Shown piece by piece: positions 42,855 through 51,463 of a DNA stretch of 64,000 bases. Position 1 is the first letter of the stretch. Every line of letters starts with the position of its first letter. The stretch comes from Actinacidiphila cocklensis (GTDB lineage Bacteria > Actinomycetota > Actinomycetes > Streptomycetales > Streptomycetaceae): NCBI RefSeq assembly GCF_907177275.1, contig NZ_CAJSLV010000065.1:30749-94748 (forward strand), written 5' to 3'. Made by a program: the position numbers and the translations under genes. The notes beneath the pieces were generated by a model. The model was not told the DNA's origin. It ran no database searches and saw nothing but the letters and a program-made list of their open reading frames with translations.

Positions 42855-44065
42855 TGAGCGAGCGCAGCACAACCGTGATCGTCGGGGCCGGAATGGCCGG
42901 GGTGCAGACCGCCGTGGCCCTGCGGGAACTGGGCTGGCGGGACGGCATCACGCTGCTCGGCGACGAACCGCACCCGCCCTACGACCGCCCGCCGCTGTCG
43001 AAGGCGGTGCTGCTCGGCGCGGCCGGCGCCGGCGTCGACGTCCGCTTCGACGTCGACTTCGACGCCCTCGGCGTCGACCTCCGCCTCGGCCTGCGCGCCC
43101 AGGCGCTCCACGCGGAGGACCGGCACCTGGTCACCGACGCGGGACCGCTCCCGTACGACCACCTCGTGCTGGCCACCGGCGCGTACCCGGTCGCGCTTCC
43201 CGGGACCGCGGGCCTGCCCGGGGTCCACCTGCTGCGGACGCTGGACGACGCGGCCGCCCTGCGCCCGGTGCTGGACGCGCGGCAGCAGGTCGTGGTGGTG
43301 GGCGCCGGCTGGATCGGCGCGGAGTTCGCGACCGCCGCCCGCCAGGCCGGCTGCGAGGTGACCGTCGTCGAGGCGGCGGAACGGCCGCTGGCCGGAGTGC
43401 TGCCCGAGGTCGTCACCTCGCGCATGCGGGCCTGGTACGAGGAGGCCGGCGTCGACCTGCGCACCGGCACCCCGGTGTCCGCGGTGGAGCCCGGCGCGGT
43501 CGTGCTCGCGGACGGCAGCCGGCTGGCGGCCGCCGCCGTCGTGGTGGGCGTCGGCGCCCGGCCCGCGACGGGCTGGCTGGCCGGCTCGGGCGTGCGGCTG
43601 GGCGACGACGGCGCGGTCCTGGCCGACGACCGGCTGCGGACGACCGCCCCCGGCGTCTTCGCCGTCGGCGACTGCGCGTCCTTCCCCTCGGCCCGCTACG
43701 GCGAGCGGATGCTGATCCACCACTGGGACAACGCGCTGCAGGGGCCGCGGACGGCCGCCGCCAACGTGCTGGGCGGGGACGAGCCCTACGACCCGGTGCC
43801 GTACTTCTGGTCCGAGCAGTTCGGCCGCTTCGTGCAGTACGCTGGGCACCACACGGACGCCGACACGCTGCTGCTGCGCGGCGACCCGTCCACCGCGGCC
43901 TGGTCGGTGTGCTGGCTGCGCGGTGACGGCCGGCTGGCCGCGGTGCTCGCGGTCGACCGGCCGCGCGACCTGGCGCAGGCCCGCAAGCTGATCACCCGCT
44001 CCGCGACGGTGGACCCGTCCCTGGCGGCTGACCCGGCGGTCCCGCTGACGGCGGCGGCCCGCTGA
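42854..44065 (+). CDS. Ferredoxin-NAD(P) reductase-like FAD oxidoreductase
   Basis: 403 aa of the putidaredoxin/rubredoxin-reductase type. FAD loop VGAGMAGVQTAVAL, NAD loop VVVGAGWIGAEFATAARQ, and second FAD contact VFAVGDCASFP; reductase C-terminal domain with WSEQFGRFVQY. Likely passes electrons from NADH to a ferredoxin for a P450 or dioxygenase, but no such partner is adjacent. GTG at 42854 with no Shine-Dalgarno, consistent with a leaderless mRNA. Confidence 0.88.
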   Translation: MSERSTTVIVGAGMAGVQTAVALRELGWRDGITLLGDEPHPPYDRPPLSKAVLLGAAGAGVDVRFDVDFDALGVDLRLGLRAQALHAEDRHLVTDAGPLPYDHLVLATGAYPVALPGTAGLPGVHLLRTLDDAAALRPVLDARQQVVVVGAGWIGAEFATAARQAGCEVTVVEAAERPLAGVLPEVVTSRMRAWYEEAGVDLRTGTPVSAVEPGAVVLADGSRLAAAAVVVGVGARPATGWLAGSGVRLGDDGAVLADDRLRTTAPGVFAVGDCASFPSARYGERMLIHHWDNALQGPRTAAANVLGGDEPYDPVPYFWSEQFGRFVQYAGHHTDADTLLLRGDPSTAAWSVCWLRGDGRLAAVLAVDRPRDLAQARKLITRSATVDPSLAADPAVPLTAAAR

Positions 44066-44151
44066 GGCCGCCGCCCGGCCGGTGACAGCACGTGCCGCTC
44101 GGACGGCGCCGCCCTGCAGCGCTTGTCGGTGCCAGGTGGCAGGCTTGTTCC

Positions 44152-44526
44152 GTGACAGTTTTCTCGTCGGTTGACGCACACATCGATGCACTCGTCCCCT
44201 CATGGCTCACCCTGCCCGAGGTGGCCGAGCGCCTGGAACTCGACATCACCCGTATCCGGCCGCTCATGAAGGAGGGCCAGCTCATCGCGGTCCGCCGCGG
44301 GGAGAACAAGGCCCTGATGGTGCCGAGCGACTTCATCGGGGACGGGAAGATCATCAAGGGCCTGTCCGGCACGCTCACCGTCCTGAAGGACGACGGGTTC
44401 TCGGACGAGGAGGCCCTCGAGTGGCTCTTCACCGTCGATGACACCCTGCCCGGCACCCCCGCCCAGGCGCTGCGCGAGAATCGCGGGACCGAGGTGAAGC
44501 GCCGCGCGCAGGCGCTCGCCGTGTAG
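44152..44526 (+). CDS. Rv2175c-like DNA-binding protein
   Basis: 124 aa. An N-terminal winged helix (WLTLPEVAERLELDITRIRPLMKEGQLIAVRRGENKALMVPSDFI-like) and a C-terminal Rv2175c domain (LTVLKDDGFSDEEALEWLF..). In mycobacteria Rv2175c is encoded beside PknL and is phosphorylated by it in its N-terminal tail. Here a PASTA kinase lies 4 kb away on the other side of the thi operon, and the N-terminal TVFSSVD has Thr/Ser that could be targets. GTG at 44152 lies 6 nt after CAGGCT, again a leaderless arrangement. Confidence 0.85.
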   Translation: MTVFSSVDAHIDALVPSWLTLPEVAERLELDITRIRPLMKEGQLIAVRRGENKALMVPSDFIGDGKIIKGLSGTLTVLKDDGFSDEEALEWLFTVDDTLPGTPAQALRENRGTEVKRRAQALAV

Positions 44527-44571
44527 CCCGCAGCGGCAGTGGCCGCCGCATGCCCCCGGGGAGCCGACCGT

Positions 44572-45228
44572 ATGACCAGCAGCAGCACCGCCCGGGAGCA
44601 GTTGGCGCAGGCCAGGCTCTATCTGTGCACCGACGCCAGGAGCGGGCGCGGCGACCTCGCCGAGTTCGCCGACGCGGCGCTCGCCGGCGGGGTGGACGTG
44701 ATCCAGCTGCGGCACAAGGGCATCGAGGCCCGCGAGGAAATCGCGGCGCTCGCGGTGCTGGCGGACGCGTGCCGCCGGCACCGCAGGCTGCTGGCGGTCA
44801 ACGACCGCGCCGACGTGGCGCACGCGGCCGGCGCCGACGTCCTGCACCTGGGGCAGGGCGATCTGCCGGTACCGGCCGCGCGCGCCCTGCTGGGCGACGG
44901 GGTGGTCATCGGCCGCTCCTGCCACGCCGAGGACGAGGTGGCGGCGGCCGCGGTGGAGCCCGGCGCCGACTACTTCTGCACCGGCCCCGTGTGGCCCACC
45001 CCCACCAAGCCGGGCCGCCCGGCCCCCGGCCTCGACCTGGTGCGCTACGCGGCCGGCCTCGGCACCGAACGCCCGTGGTTCGCGATCGGCGGCATCGACG
45101 CGGGCAACGTCGGGCAGGTGCTGGACGCAGGCGCCCGCCGGATCGTGGTGGTCCGCGCCATCACCGAGGCCGCCGACCCCTACGCCGCGGCGGCGGAACT
45201 CGCTGCGGCGGTGCGCTCCCGCACCTGA
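44572..45228 (+). CDS. thiE: Thiamine-phosphate synthase
   Basis: 218 aa TIM barrel joining hydroxymethylpyrimidine diphosphate and thiazole phosphate. Pyrophosphate-binding QLRHKG, NDRADVAHAAGAD, DYFCTGPVWPTPTKPGRP and AIGGIDAGNV are all present. ATG at 44572 with GGGGAG upstream. Separate from thiOSG and without an obvious TPP riboswitch of its own; it may be read from the gene just upstream (45-nt gap). Confidence 0.95.
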   Translation: MTSSSTAREQLAQARLYLCTDARSGRGDLAEFADAALAGGVDVIQLRHKGIEAREEIAALAVLADACRRHRRLLAVNDRADVAHAAGADVLHLGQGDLPVPAARALLGDGVVIGRSCHAEDEVAAAAVEPGADYFCTGPVWPTPTKPGRPAPGLDLVRYAAGLGTERPWFAIGGIDAGNVGQVLDAGARRIVVVRAITEAADPYAAAAELAAAVRSRT

Positions 45229-45355
45229 TGCGGTCCGCTCCCGCACATGGCCGGGAAGGACGCCGGGCCGACGCAGTCTGTCCACAGGGTGGACGGGAAA
45301 CGGACGTAGCCGGGCATATTCCCGGGTACGGTTACGCACGGTCGCCGGGCACCGT

Positions 45356-45368
45356 TAGCCTGCATTCA
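45356..45368 (+). promoter_or_regulatory. Leaderless promoter of metF
   Basis: TAGCCT (45356-45361), 6 nt, then ATG at 45368. TTACGC at 45332-45337 is an 18-nt-spaced -35 candidate. Confidence 0.5.
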
Positions 45369-46285
45369 TGGCCCTTGGAACCCCGTCCACGCGACCCGAC
45401 CGAGCGATCACCATCCGTGAGCTGCTCGCGTCCGGCCACAGGTCGTACTCGTTCGAGTTCGCCGCGCCCAAGACGGAGAAGGGCGAGCGGACGCTGTGGA
45501 ACGCGATCCGCCGGATCGAGGCGGTCGGGCCGACCTTCGTGTCGGTGACCTACGGCGCCGGCGGCTCGTCCCGCGAGGGCACCGTCCGCGCCACCGACCG
45601 GATCGTCTCCGACACCACCCTGACCCCGTGCGCGCACCTGACCGCGGTGAACCACTCGGTCGCCGAGCTGCGCAACATCATCGGGCAGTACGCGGACGCA
45701 GGTATCCGCAACATCCTCGCGGTCCGCGGCGACCCGCCCGGCGACCCGCTCGGCGAGTGGGTCCCGCACCCGACGGGCCTGACCTACGCGGCGGAACTGG
45801 TCTCGCTCATCAAGGAGTCCGGCGACTTCTGCGTGGGCGTGGCGGCCTTCACCGAGATGCACCCGCGCTCCACCGACCCGGCCGAGGACACCCGGTACTT
45901 CCTCGACAAGTGCCGCGCGGGCGCGGACTTCGCCATCACCCAGATGTTCTTCGACGCGGACGACTACCTGCGGCTGCGCGACCGGGTGGACGCGGCGGGC
46001 TGCAGCACGCCCATCATCCCCGAGGTGATGCCCGTCACCAACGTCAAGCAGATCGAGCGGTTCGCGCAGCTCGGCAACGCCCCCTTCCCGCCCGACCTGG
46101 CCGCCCGCATCCTCGCCGTCCAGGACGACCCGGCGGCGGTCCGGGCGGTCGGTATCGAGTTCACCACCGAGATGTGCCGCCGTCTGCTGGCCGAGGACAT
46201 TCCGGGGCTGCACTTCATTACTCTTAACCACTCCACAGCATCGCTGGAGATCTACGAGAATCTGGGGCTGCACAAGCGGGCGTGA
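45368..46285 (+). CDS. metF: Methylenetetrahydrofolate reductase
   Basis: 305 aa FAD-containing TIM barrel that makes 5-methyl-tetrahydrofolate for methionine synthesis. SFEFAAPKTEKGERTLW, VTYGAGGSSREGT, LAVRGDPPGD and AFTEMHP, then ITQMFFDADDYL and PEVMPVTN, are the family motifs. No ribosome binding site; the start fits a leaderless mRNA. Confidence 0.95.
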   Translation: MALGTPSTRPDRAITIRELLASGHRSYSFEFAAPKTEKGERTLWNAIRRIEAVGPTFVSVTYGAGGSSREGTVRATDRIVSDTTLTPCAHLTAVNHSVAELRNIIGQYADAGIRNILAVRGDPPGDPLGEWVPHPTGLTYAAELVSLIKESGDFCVGVAAFTEMHPRSTDPAEDTRYFLDKCRAGADFAITQMFFDADDYLRLRDRVDAAGCSTPIIPEVMPVTNVKQIERFAQLGNAPFPPDLAARILAVQDDPAAVRAVGIEFTTEMCRRLLAEDIPGLHFITLNHSTASLEIYENLGLHKRA

Positions 46286-46320
46286 CGCGCGCTGCGGCTC
46301 CCGGGTGAGGAAGTGGGCGC

Positions 46321-47325
46321 ATGGGCTACTCGGTGCTCTACATCGCGTTCGGCATCGTCGCGCTGTGGCTGCTCGGAGAAGTGCTGCTCCAGTACAAGGC
46401 GCGGCTGCGCTGGCGGCTGCTGGCCTTCTGCGGCTTCCTCGGGGTGGCCATCGGGGTCGTGGCGGGCCAGATCGCGGTGATCGTGCTGGGCGCCCTCGCG
46501 TTCGGCTCCGGGCAGGCCTTCGTCACCCTGTCGTACAAGCGCGGCTTCTCCACCGGCTGGGCGCTGGGCGGCAGGCCCGGCTCCAGCCGCCGCCGCAAGG
46601 GGGCCGCCCCGCGCAGCGAACCGGTCCTGGAGGTCGGGCCGGTGGAGCAGGACGACTTCGCGGTCGCAGGCGCCATCGGCGCCGACCAGCCCGTCGTGGC
46701 CGAGCAGATCTCCGACCAGGCGGCCGCCGGGGAGGACGTCTACCAGCCGGTCCCGATGCACGAGGACAGCGGTGAGTACCCGCTCTACGGCAGCCAGCCC
46801 TCCTACGCCGCCGACCCCTACACGAGCGCCGGCTACGACAACGGCTACGGCTCCCAGGGCTACCAGGACTGGGGCGCCGAGGCGCAGCCCGCGGCGGCCT
46901 CCTACGGCTACCAGAACGGCCAGAGCGGCGGCTACGGCGACACCGGCGGCTGGACGGCCGGCGGCGACCAGAACGCCGGGCAGAATGCCGGGCACTACGG
47001 CGGCCAGCAGCAGGACTACGGCTACGACCAGGGCGGCTACCAGCAGCCCGCCGCCGGCTACGACTACGGCCAGGCCACCGGCGACTGGACCCCGCAGCCG
47101 CCCCAGCCCCCGGCCGACCCGTACGGCTACGGCTACCCCTACCAGCAGGACCAGCAGGATCAGCAGCAGCCCTACATCCCGCAGCAGCAGCCGTACGAGT
47201 CCGACCAGCAGCAGGGCTACCAGCAGCCGCAACAGCCGTACGAGCAGCAGTCCTACGACCAGCAACAGCAACAGCAACAGCAACAGCCGCAGTACGCCGA
47301 CCCCTACGACCCCTACCGCTACTGA
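46321..47325 (+). CDS. Membrane protein with prion-like Gln/Tyr/Gly-rich tail
   Basis: 334 aa. Two to three membrane segments in the first 75 residues (YIAFGIVALWLLGEVLL, LLAFCGFLGVAIGVVAGQIAVIVLGAL). A basic stretch (SRRRKG), an acidic linker, and a tail of about 200 residues of Tyr, Gly, Gln and Pro follow, ending YADPYDPYRY. The tail ends with a poly-Gln run coded by alternating caa/cag. No catalytic motif. Conserved in streptomycetes after metF as I recall; function unknown, possibly a scaffold that condenses at the membrane. Confidence 0.8.
   Translation: MGYSVLYIAFGIVALWLLGEVLLQYKARLRWRLLAFCGFLGVAIGVVAGQIAVIVLGALAFGSGQAFVTLSYKRGFSTGWALGGRPGSSRRRKGAAPRSEPVLEVGPVEQDDFAVAGAIGADQPVVAEQISDQAAAGEDVYQPVPMHEDSGEYPLYGSQPSYAADPYTSAGYDNGYGSQGYQDWGAEAQPAAASYGYQNGQSGGYGDTGGWTAGGDQNAGQNAGHYGGQQQDYGYDQGGYQQPAAGYDYGQATGDWTPQPPQPPADPYGYGYPYQQDQQDQQQPYIPQQQPYESDQQQGYQQPQQPYEQQSYDQQQQQQQQQPQYADPYDPYRY
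47262..47290 (+). repeat. CAACAG microsatellite encoding poly-Gln
   Basis: Tandem cagcaacagcaacag-type units in frame within the tail of the preceding gene; prone to length change. Confidence 0.8.
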
Positions 47326-47381
47326 GCCACCGGGCCATCCGGTTGCCGGGCCGCCTGACCGTCAGTGTCAGGGGCGGCCCG

Positions 47382-49736
47382 TCAGCGGCGGCCCAGCAGT
47401 TCCGGCAGCCGGGCCGCCGACGTGCCGAGCCCGGCGGGGGAGCCCCAGGACGGTCCCCCCGCCGGCGGCGCGGGCACGGCCGGTGCCGCGGTTGCGCCGA
47501 CCGCCGGCCCGGCCGACGGGAAGTGCCGCAGCAGCGCCTCCTCCTCGTACCGGTGGCAGCCGCGGTGCCAGGTCACGATGCCGGCCATCCAGTCCCGCAG
47601 CTCCTGCGCATAGCCCTCCAGCGCCTGCCGCGCTCCCTGGTCGAGCTGGAACTCCTCGAAGAGCGCGGGCAGTTGCGTCTCGGTGATGTACTGGAACTCC
47701 GCCATCCGCCCGGCCATCAGGCCGCCCACCACCCGCATGCCCTCCTCGGGTCCGCAGTCCAGGAAGTTCTGCACCACCAGCACCGCGTTGTGGATCTCGC
47801 CCTCGAACTGGATCTCCTTCTGGTACGAGAACACGTCGTTGAGCAGGCAGGCGTAGTCGGCCGCCGCCGACTCCATCGCCCGCACCGGGCGGGAGCGGTA
47901 GACCTCGGGTGAGAGGGTGCCGCCGTGGCCGATCCTGGACAGGCTCATGGTCAGGTCGGAGCCGAAGGTCTTGCGGCGCATCTCGATGTAGTCCACCGGG
48001 TCGGGCACCCGGTTCTGCTTCTGGTTGGCCAGCTCCCACAGCCAGCTCTCCGTCATCTCCTCGATGGTGGCGCGGAAGTCGCGCCTGGCGTCCGGCGCCA
48101 TCGGCCCGGCGGTGCGCTGCCACAGGTCTGCCAGGCCCTTCTCCAGAGCGGTCAGCGGCTGCAGCACCGGTCCGGCGTCCAGCGGCATGAACAGGGCGAG
48201 GCGGTCCGTGGCGTGCCGGGCCGCCACCAGGTCGGGGGCACGGCCGAAGACGAGCGGGTAGTAGTCGTCGCCGTAGGTGCCCCATGCCAGCCAGTCGGTG
48301 GTCAGGTCCAGGCTGTCCGGGTCGGCGTCCGGGTGGATGCCGGCAGCGCACAGCGCGAAGTCGTAGTCCGCCAGCTTGCCGGCATCCCACAGGCCGCCGG
48401 GGAGCGGGAAGCCCGGCTCGGGGTCCAGCATCCCCATCCGCTTGCTCCACTCGCCGTTGTGCGCGCGGGAGGCGTCCAGATGCGGGCTCAGCCGGGTCTC
48501 GAACGGCATCGGGAACTCGGGCGGCGGCACCGCGCCCACCTGCCGGTGCGGCGGGTGGCTGAAGCTGCGCAGCCGCTGCGGCATGGTCGCGGCCAGCGAG
48601 CCGAGCACCCCGGCGGCGGAGCGGCCGAGCCCCGCCGCGGAGGTGCCGAGCCCGGTCGGGCCGGCGAGCCCGCCGAGCCCGCGGGGGGCGTCCTGCTCCC
48701 CGGCGCCGGCCGGGCCGCCGGTCACGGCCCCCGCCGCACCGTCGCCCGCCCCGTTCATGTAGCGGCTGGAGCGCATGTGCCACTCGTGGCCGCCGGACTG
48801 CCAGTCCTGCAGGCCCTTGACGTAGGCCAGGACGTCACGGCGCTCGGCCGGTCCCAGGGCGTGCCGGTCGGCCAGCGGTTCGACCTCGGTGAAGGCGGTG
48901 TGCTCGAACTGCTGGAGCCGGGACGTCAGGAGTTGGTTGACCCGATCCGCGGCCTCCTGGGTGCTGACGCCGAGGAACCGTTCGAGCACCAGCACCGCGT
49001 TGGCCAGCTCGCCCTCCTGCTCGGTCTCGCGCTGGTAGGAGAACAGGTCGTTGCGCAGATGGACCCCGTCCGCGAACGCGTCGCGCAGCACCTGCATCGG
49101 GCGACTGGCGGCGATCACCGCCGGGACCTCGGCCCCTGCCGCGTGCTCGATCAGATTCGCCGACCAGGGTGCGCCGCCCACCTTGCGGCGCATCTCGATG
49201 TACTCGATCGGATTCGACACCCGGCCCGCGCTGATGTTGTCCAGCTCCCAGAGCGACTCCTCCAGCAGGGAGCGGGTGTTCTCCGCGAAGCGCCGCCGCC
49301 AGCGCTCCGACATCGTGGGGACCGTGCGCGCCCACAGGTCGGCCAGGCCCGCCTCCACCTGGTTGGTCGGCTCGGGCACCGGCGCCGCGAGGTCGACGGG
49401 CATGAAGGCGGGCAACCGGTCCAGATAAACCTTCGCGCCCGCCATGTCCTGGCTGCGTTTGAAGATGTCCAGGAAGTGGTCGTCGAAGAAGAACACCCAC
49501 ACGTACCAGTCGGTGACCAGGTCCAGTTCGGGACCCGAGGCGTCCGGGTGGGTGTAGGCACACAGCAGCGCGTAGTCGTGCGAGTCGAGGTCGGACTCCT
49601 CCCAGATCCCCGACCCCTCCAGCATGTTCATCTCGCGCGCCCACGCTTTCGTGTGCACGCGCGCACCTTCCAGATGCGGGTTGAGGCGGGCCGGATACGG
49701 GACGTAGAACTGCGGGAGCTCGAAGGGCTGCGGCAT
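47382..49736 (-). CDS. geoA: Germacradienol/geosmin synthase
   Basis: 784 aa two-domain terpene cyclase making geosmin from farnesyl diphosphate. N-terminal domain (about 1-345): metal motif DDHFLD (85-90, usually DDHFLE) and NDLFSYQRE; forms germacradienol. A linker of about 70 residues, longer than in S. coelicolor and with GLGTSAAGLGRSAAG, joins it to the C-terminal domain (about 415-740: DDYYPLV and NDVFSYQKE) that turns germacradienol into geosmin. The C-terminal tail repeats PAGLGTSAARL. ATG at 49736 gives the usual MPQPFELPQFY start. Located beside a CrtI-like gene of the same direction. Confidence 0.95.
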   Translation of the reverse strand: MPQPFELPQFYVPYPARLNPHLEGARVHTKAWAREMNMLEGSGIWEESDLDSHDYALLCAYTHPDASGPELDLVTDWYVWVFFFDDHFLDIFKRSQDMAGAKVYLDRLPAFMPVDLAAPVPEPTNQVEAGLADLWARTVPTMSERWRRRFAENTRSLLEESLWELDNISAGRVSNPIEYIEMRRKVGGAPWSANLIEHAAGAEVPAVIAASRPMQVLRDAFADGVHLRNDLFSYQRETEQEGELANAVLVLERFLGVSTQEAADRVNQLLTSRLQQFEHTAFTEVEPLADRHALGPAERRDVLAYVKGLQDWQSGGHEWHMRSSRYMNGAGDGAAGAVTGGPAGAGEQDAPRGLGGLAGPTGLGTSAAGLGRSAAGVLGSLAATMPQRLRSFSHPPHRQVGAVPPPEFPMPFETRLSPHLDASRAHNGEWSKRMGMLDPEPGFPLPGGLWDAGKLADYDFALCAAGIHPDADPDSLDLTTDWLAWGTYGDDYYPLVFGRAPDLVAARHATDRLALFMPLDAGPVLQPLTALEKGLADLWQRTAGPMAPDARRDFRATIEEMTESWLWELANQKQNRVPDPVDYIEMRRKTFGSDLTMSLSRIGHGGTLSPEVYRSRPVRAMESAAADYACLLNDVFSYQKEIQFEGEIHNAVLVVQNFLDCGPEEGMRVVGGLMAGRMAEFQYITETQLPALFEEFQLDQGARQALEGYAQELRDWMAGIVTWHRGCHRYEEEALLRHFPSAGPAVGATAAPAVPAPPAGGPSWGSPAGLGTSAARLPELLGRR

Positions 49737-49899
49737 GTCGGCAAGGCCTTCCACTGAGGAGATCAAAGGGCCTGTGATCACGCTAAGTGATCGGCCGGCT
49801 GCTCCGGGAGGGTCTGCGGGTACAACCGCCCGATGAGCTGAATTCGGGTGGCCGCCCGATTAACGATCTTCGGTTGCGGTCATGTGTGCGGCCGTCGGC

Positions 49900-51435
49900 T
49901 CAGCGACTGCCGCCGGGGCCGCCGAAGACCAGGTCCGCGGCGATCGCCGCCGACATGCCCGCGTGCGGCAGCCCGCCGCCGGGGTGCGCCCAGCCGCCGA
50001 CGCAGTAGAGCCCGGGGAAGGGCGACCGGTTCGCCGAGCGCAGCAGGATGCCGTTCGCCCCGGCCAGCGACGGCGCCGGCACCGCGCCGCCCTTGGCTCC
50101 GGTGTCCCGCTCGACGTCCAGCGGGGTGCGGACCTCCCGCCACAGCTCACGCGCGCGCAGCCCGGGCACCGCCGCCTCCGCGGCGGCCACCATCAGGTCG
50201 GCGAAGCCGTCGGCAGCCCCCGGCGCGTTCCAGTCCACGGTCCGCGCCGACTTCTGCGCCGCCTCGTGCGCCGGCACCGGCGCGGTCAGCGTCACCGCCT
50301 CGTGGCCGTCGTCCGGACGCGTCGCCGCGTCGTCGGGCCGCAGCACGGTCACCGTCAGCGCCCCCCGCGGCGGCAGCGGCGCGGGCCGGCGGCCGGTGAG
50401 CCAGTCCAGTGCCCGGTTCCGGTCCGCCGCGTGCACCACCGTGCGGTGCGCGGTGCCCGACGGGCGCGAGCCGCGCAGCGCCAGATGCACCGTCAGGCGG
50501 CTGCCCTCGCCGTGCGGCCCCGCGAAGGGCCACGGCGGGTCGTCGGTGTCCCGGCCCCCGGCGTCGGCGGGGAACGCCGGCGGCGGTGTCCCGGCCACCA
50601 CGATGTCGGCGGCCACCTCGCCGCCGTCGGACAGCCGCACGCCCGCGGTCCGGCCGTCCGCCACCAGCAGGCCGGTCACCTCGGTGTCGAAGCGGAAGTC
50701 CACCCGCCGCTCCAGGCACCGCTCGTGGACCGCCCGCGCCAGCTCGCGCATGCCGCCGCGTACGTACCAGACGCCGAACGTCGCCTCCAGATACGGCAGC
50801 ACGGCCGCCGACGCCGGGCCTTCGCGCGGGTCGACGCCGTGCGCCAGCAGATGGCTCTCCAGCAGCGCCACCAGCCGCGGGTCGCGCAGCTCCGCCGCGG
50901 CGACCCTGGCCAGCGACGGCCGGCTGCGCCCCGGGCCGAAGCCGCGCCTGAGCGCCGGGTAGGGATCGCGGGCGAAGCCCGACGGATCCGCGGGCAGCGC
51001 CTCCTCCAGCATCGGCCGGCGCATGACCTCCCAGGTCTCCCGCGCCCTGACCATCAGGTCGCTCCAGCGCTCACCGCTGCCGGGGCCGAAGGCCGCGTCC
51101 ATGGCGGCGATCGTCCCCGAGCGCGAGGCGTTCGGCAGCGTCAGGTCCGTACCGTCGGCGAAGACATGGCGGCTCGCCGGGTCCACCTCGACCAGGTCGA
51201 CGCAGGCTTCGAGAGGCTGCTTACCGGTCTTCACGAACAGGTCCCGGTAGACCGCGGGCAGCGTCAGCAGGCCCGGTCCGGTGTCGAAGGCGAAGCCGTC
51301 CTTGGCCAGCCGGCCGACGCCGCCCCCGTAGGTGCCGGTGCGCTCCAGCACCACCACCTGGTGGCCGCCCACCGCGAGCCGTGCCGCCGCCGCCAGCGAC
51401 GCCATGCCCGCGCCGATCACCGCAATCCGTGCCAT
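49900..51435 (-). CDS. Phytoene-desaturase-like FAD oxidoreductase
   Basis: 511 aa. N-terminal FAD loop VIGAGMASLAAAARLAVGGHQVVVLE, then GGGVGRLAKDGFAFDTGPGLLTLP, and C-terminal LYCVGGWAHPGGGLPHAGMSAAIAADLV, the CrtI family ends. Acts on polyene or other lipids. No phytoene synthase is nearby, so it may not be a carotenoid enzyme. It is the gene upstream of geoA on the same strand, with a 163-nt gap. Confidence 0.85.
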   Translation of the reverse strand: MARIAVIGAGMASLAAAARLAVGGHQVVVLERTGTYGGGVGRLAKDGFAFDTGPGLLTLPAVYRDLFVKTGKQPLEACVDLVEVDPASRHVFADGTDLTLPNASRSGTIAAMDAAFGPGSGERWSDLMVRARETWEVMRRPMLEEALPADPSGFARDPYPALRRGFGPGRSRPSLARVAAAELRDPRLVALLESHLLAHGVDPREGPASAAVLPYLEATFGVWYVRGGMRELARAVHERCLERRVDFRFDTEVTGLLVADGRTAGVRLSDGGEVAADIVVAGTPPPAFPADAGGRDTDDPPWPFAGPHGEGSRLTVHLALRGSRPSGTAHRTVVHAADRNRALDWLTGRRPAPLPPRGALTVTVLRPDDAATRPDDGHEAVTLTAPVPAHEAAQKSARTVDWNAPGAADGFADLMVAAAEAAVPGLRARELWREVRTPLDVERDTGAKGGAVPAPSLAGANGILLRSANRSPFPGLYCVGGWAHPGGGLPHAGMSAAIAADLVFGGPGGSR

Positions 51436-51463
51436 GCCACGGACTGTAGCGGCGGGCGTGGGA

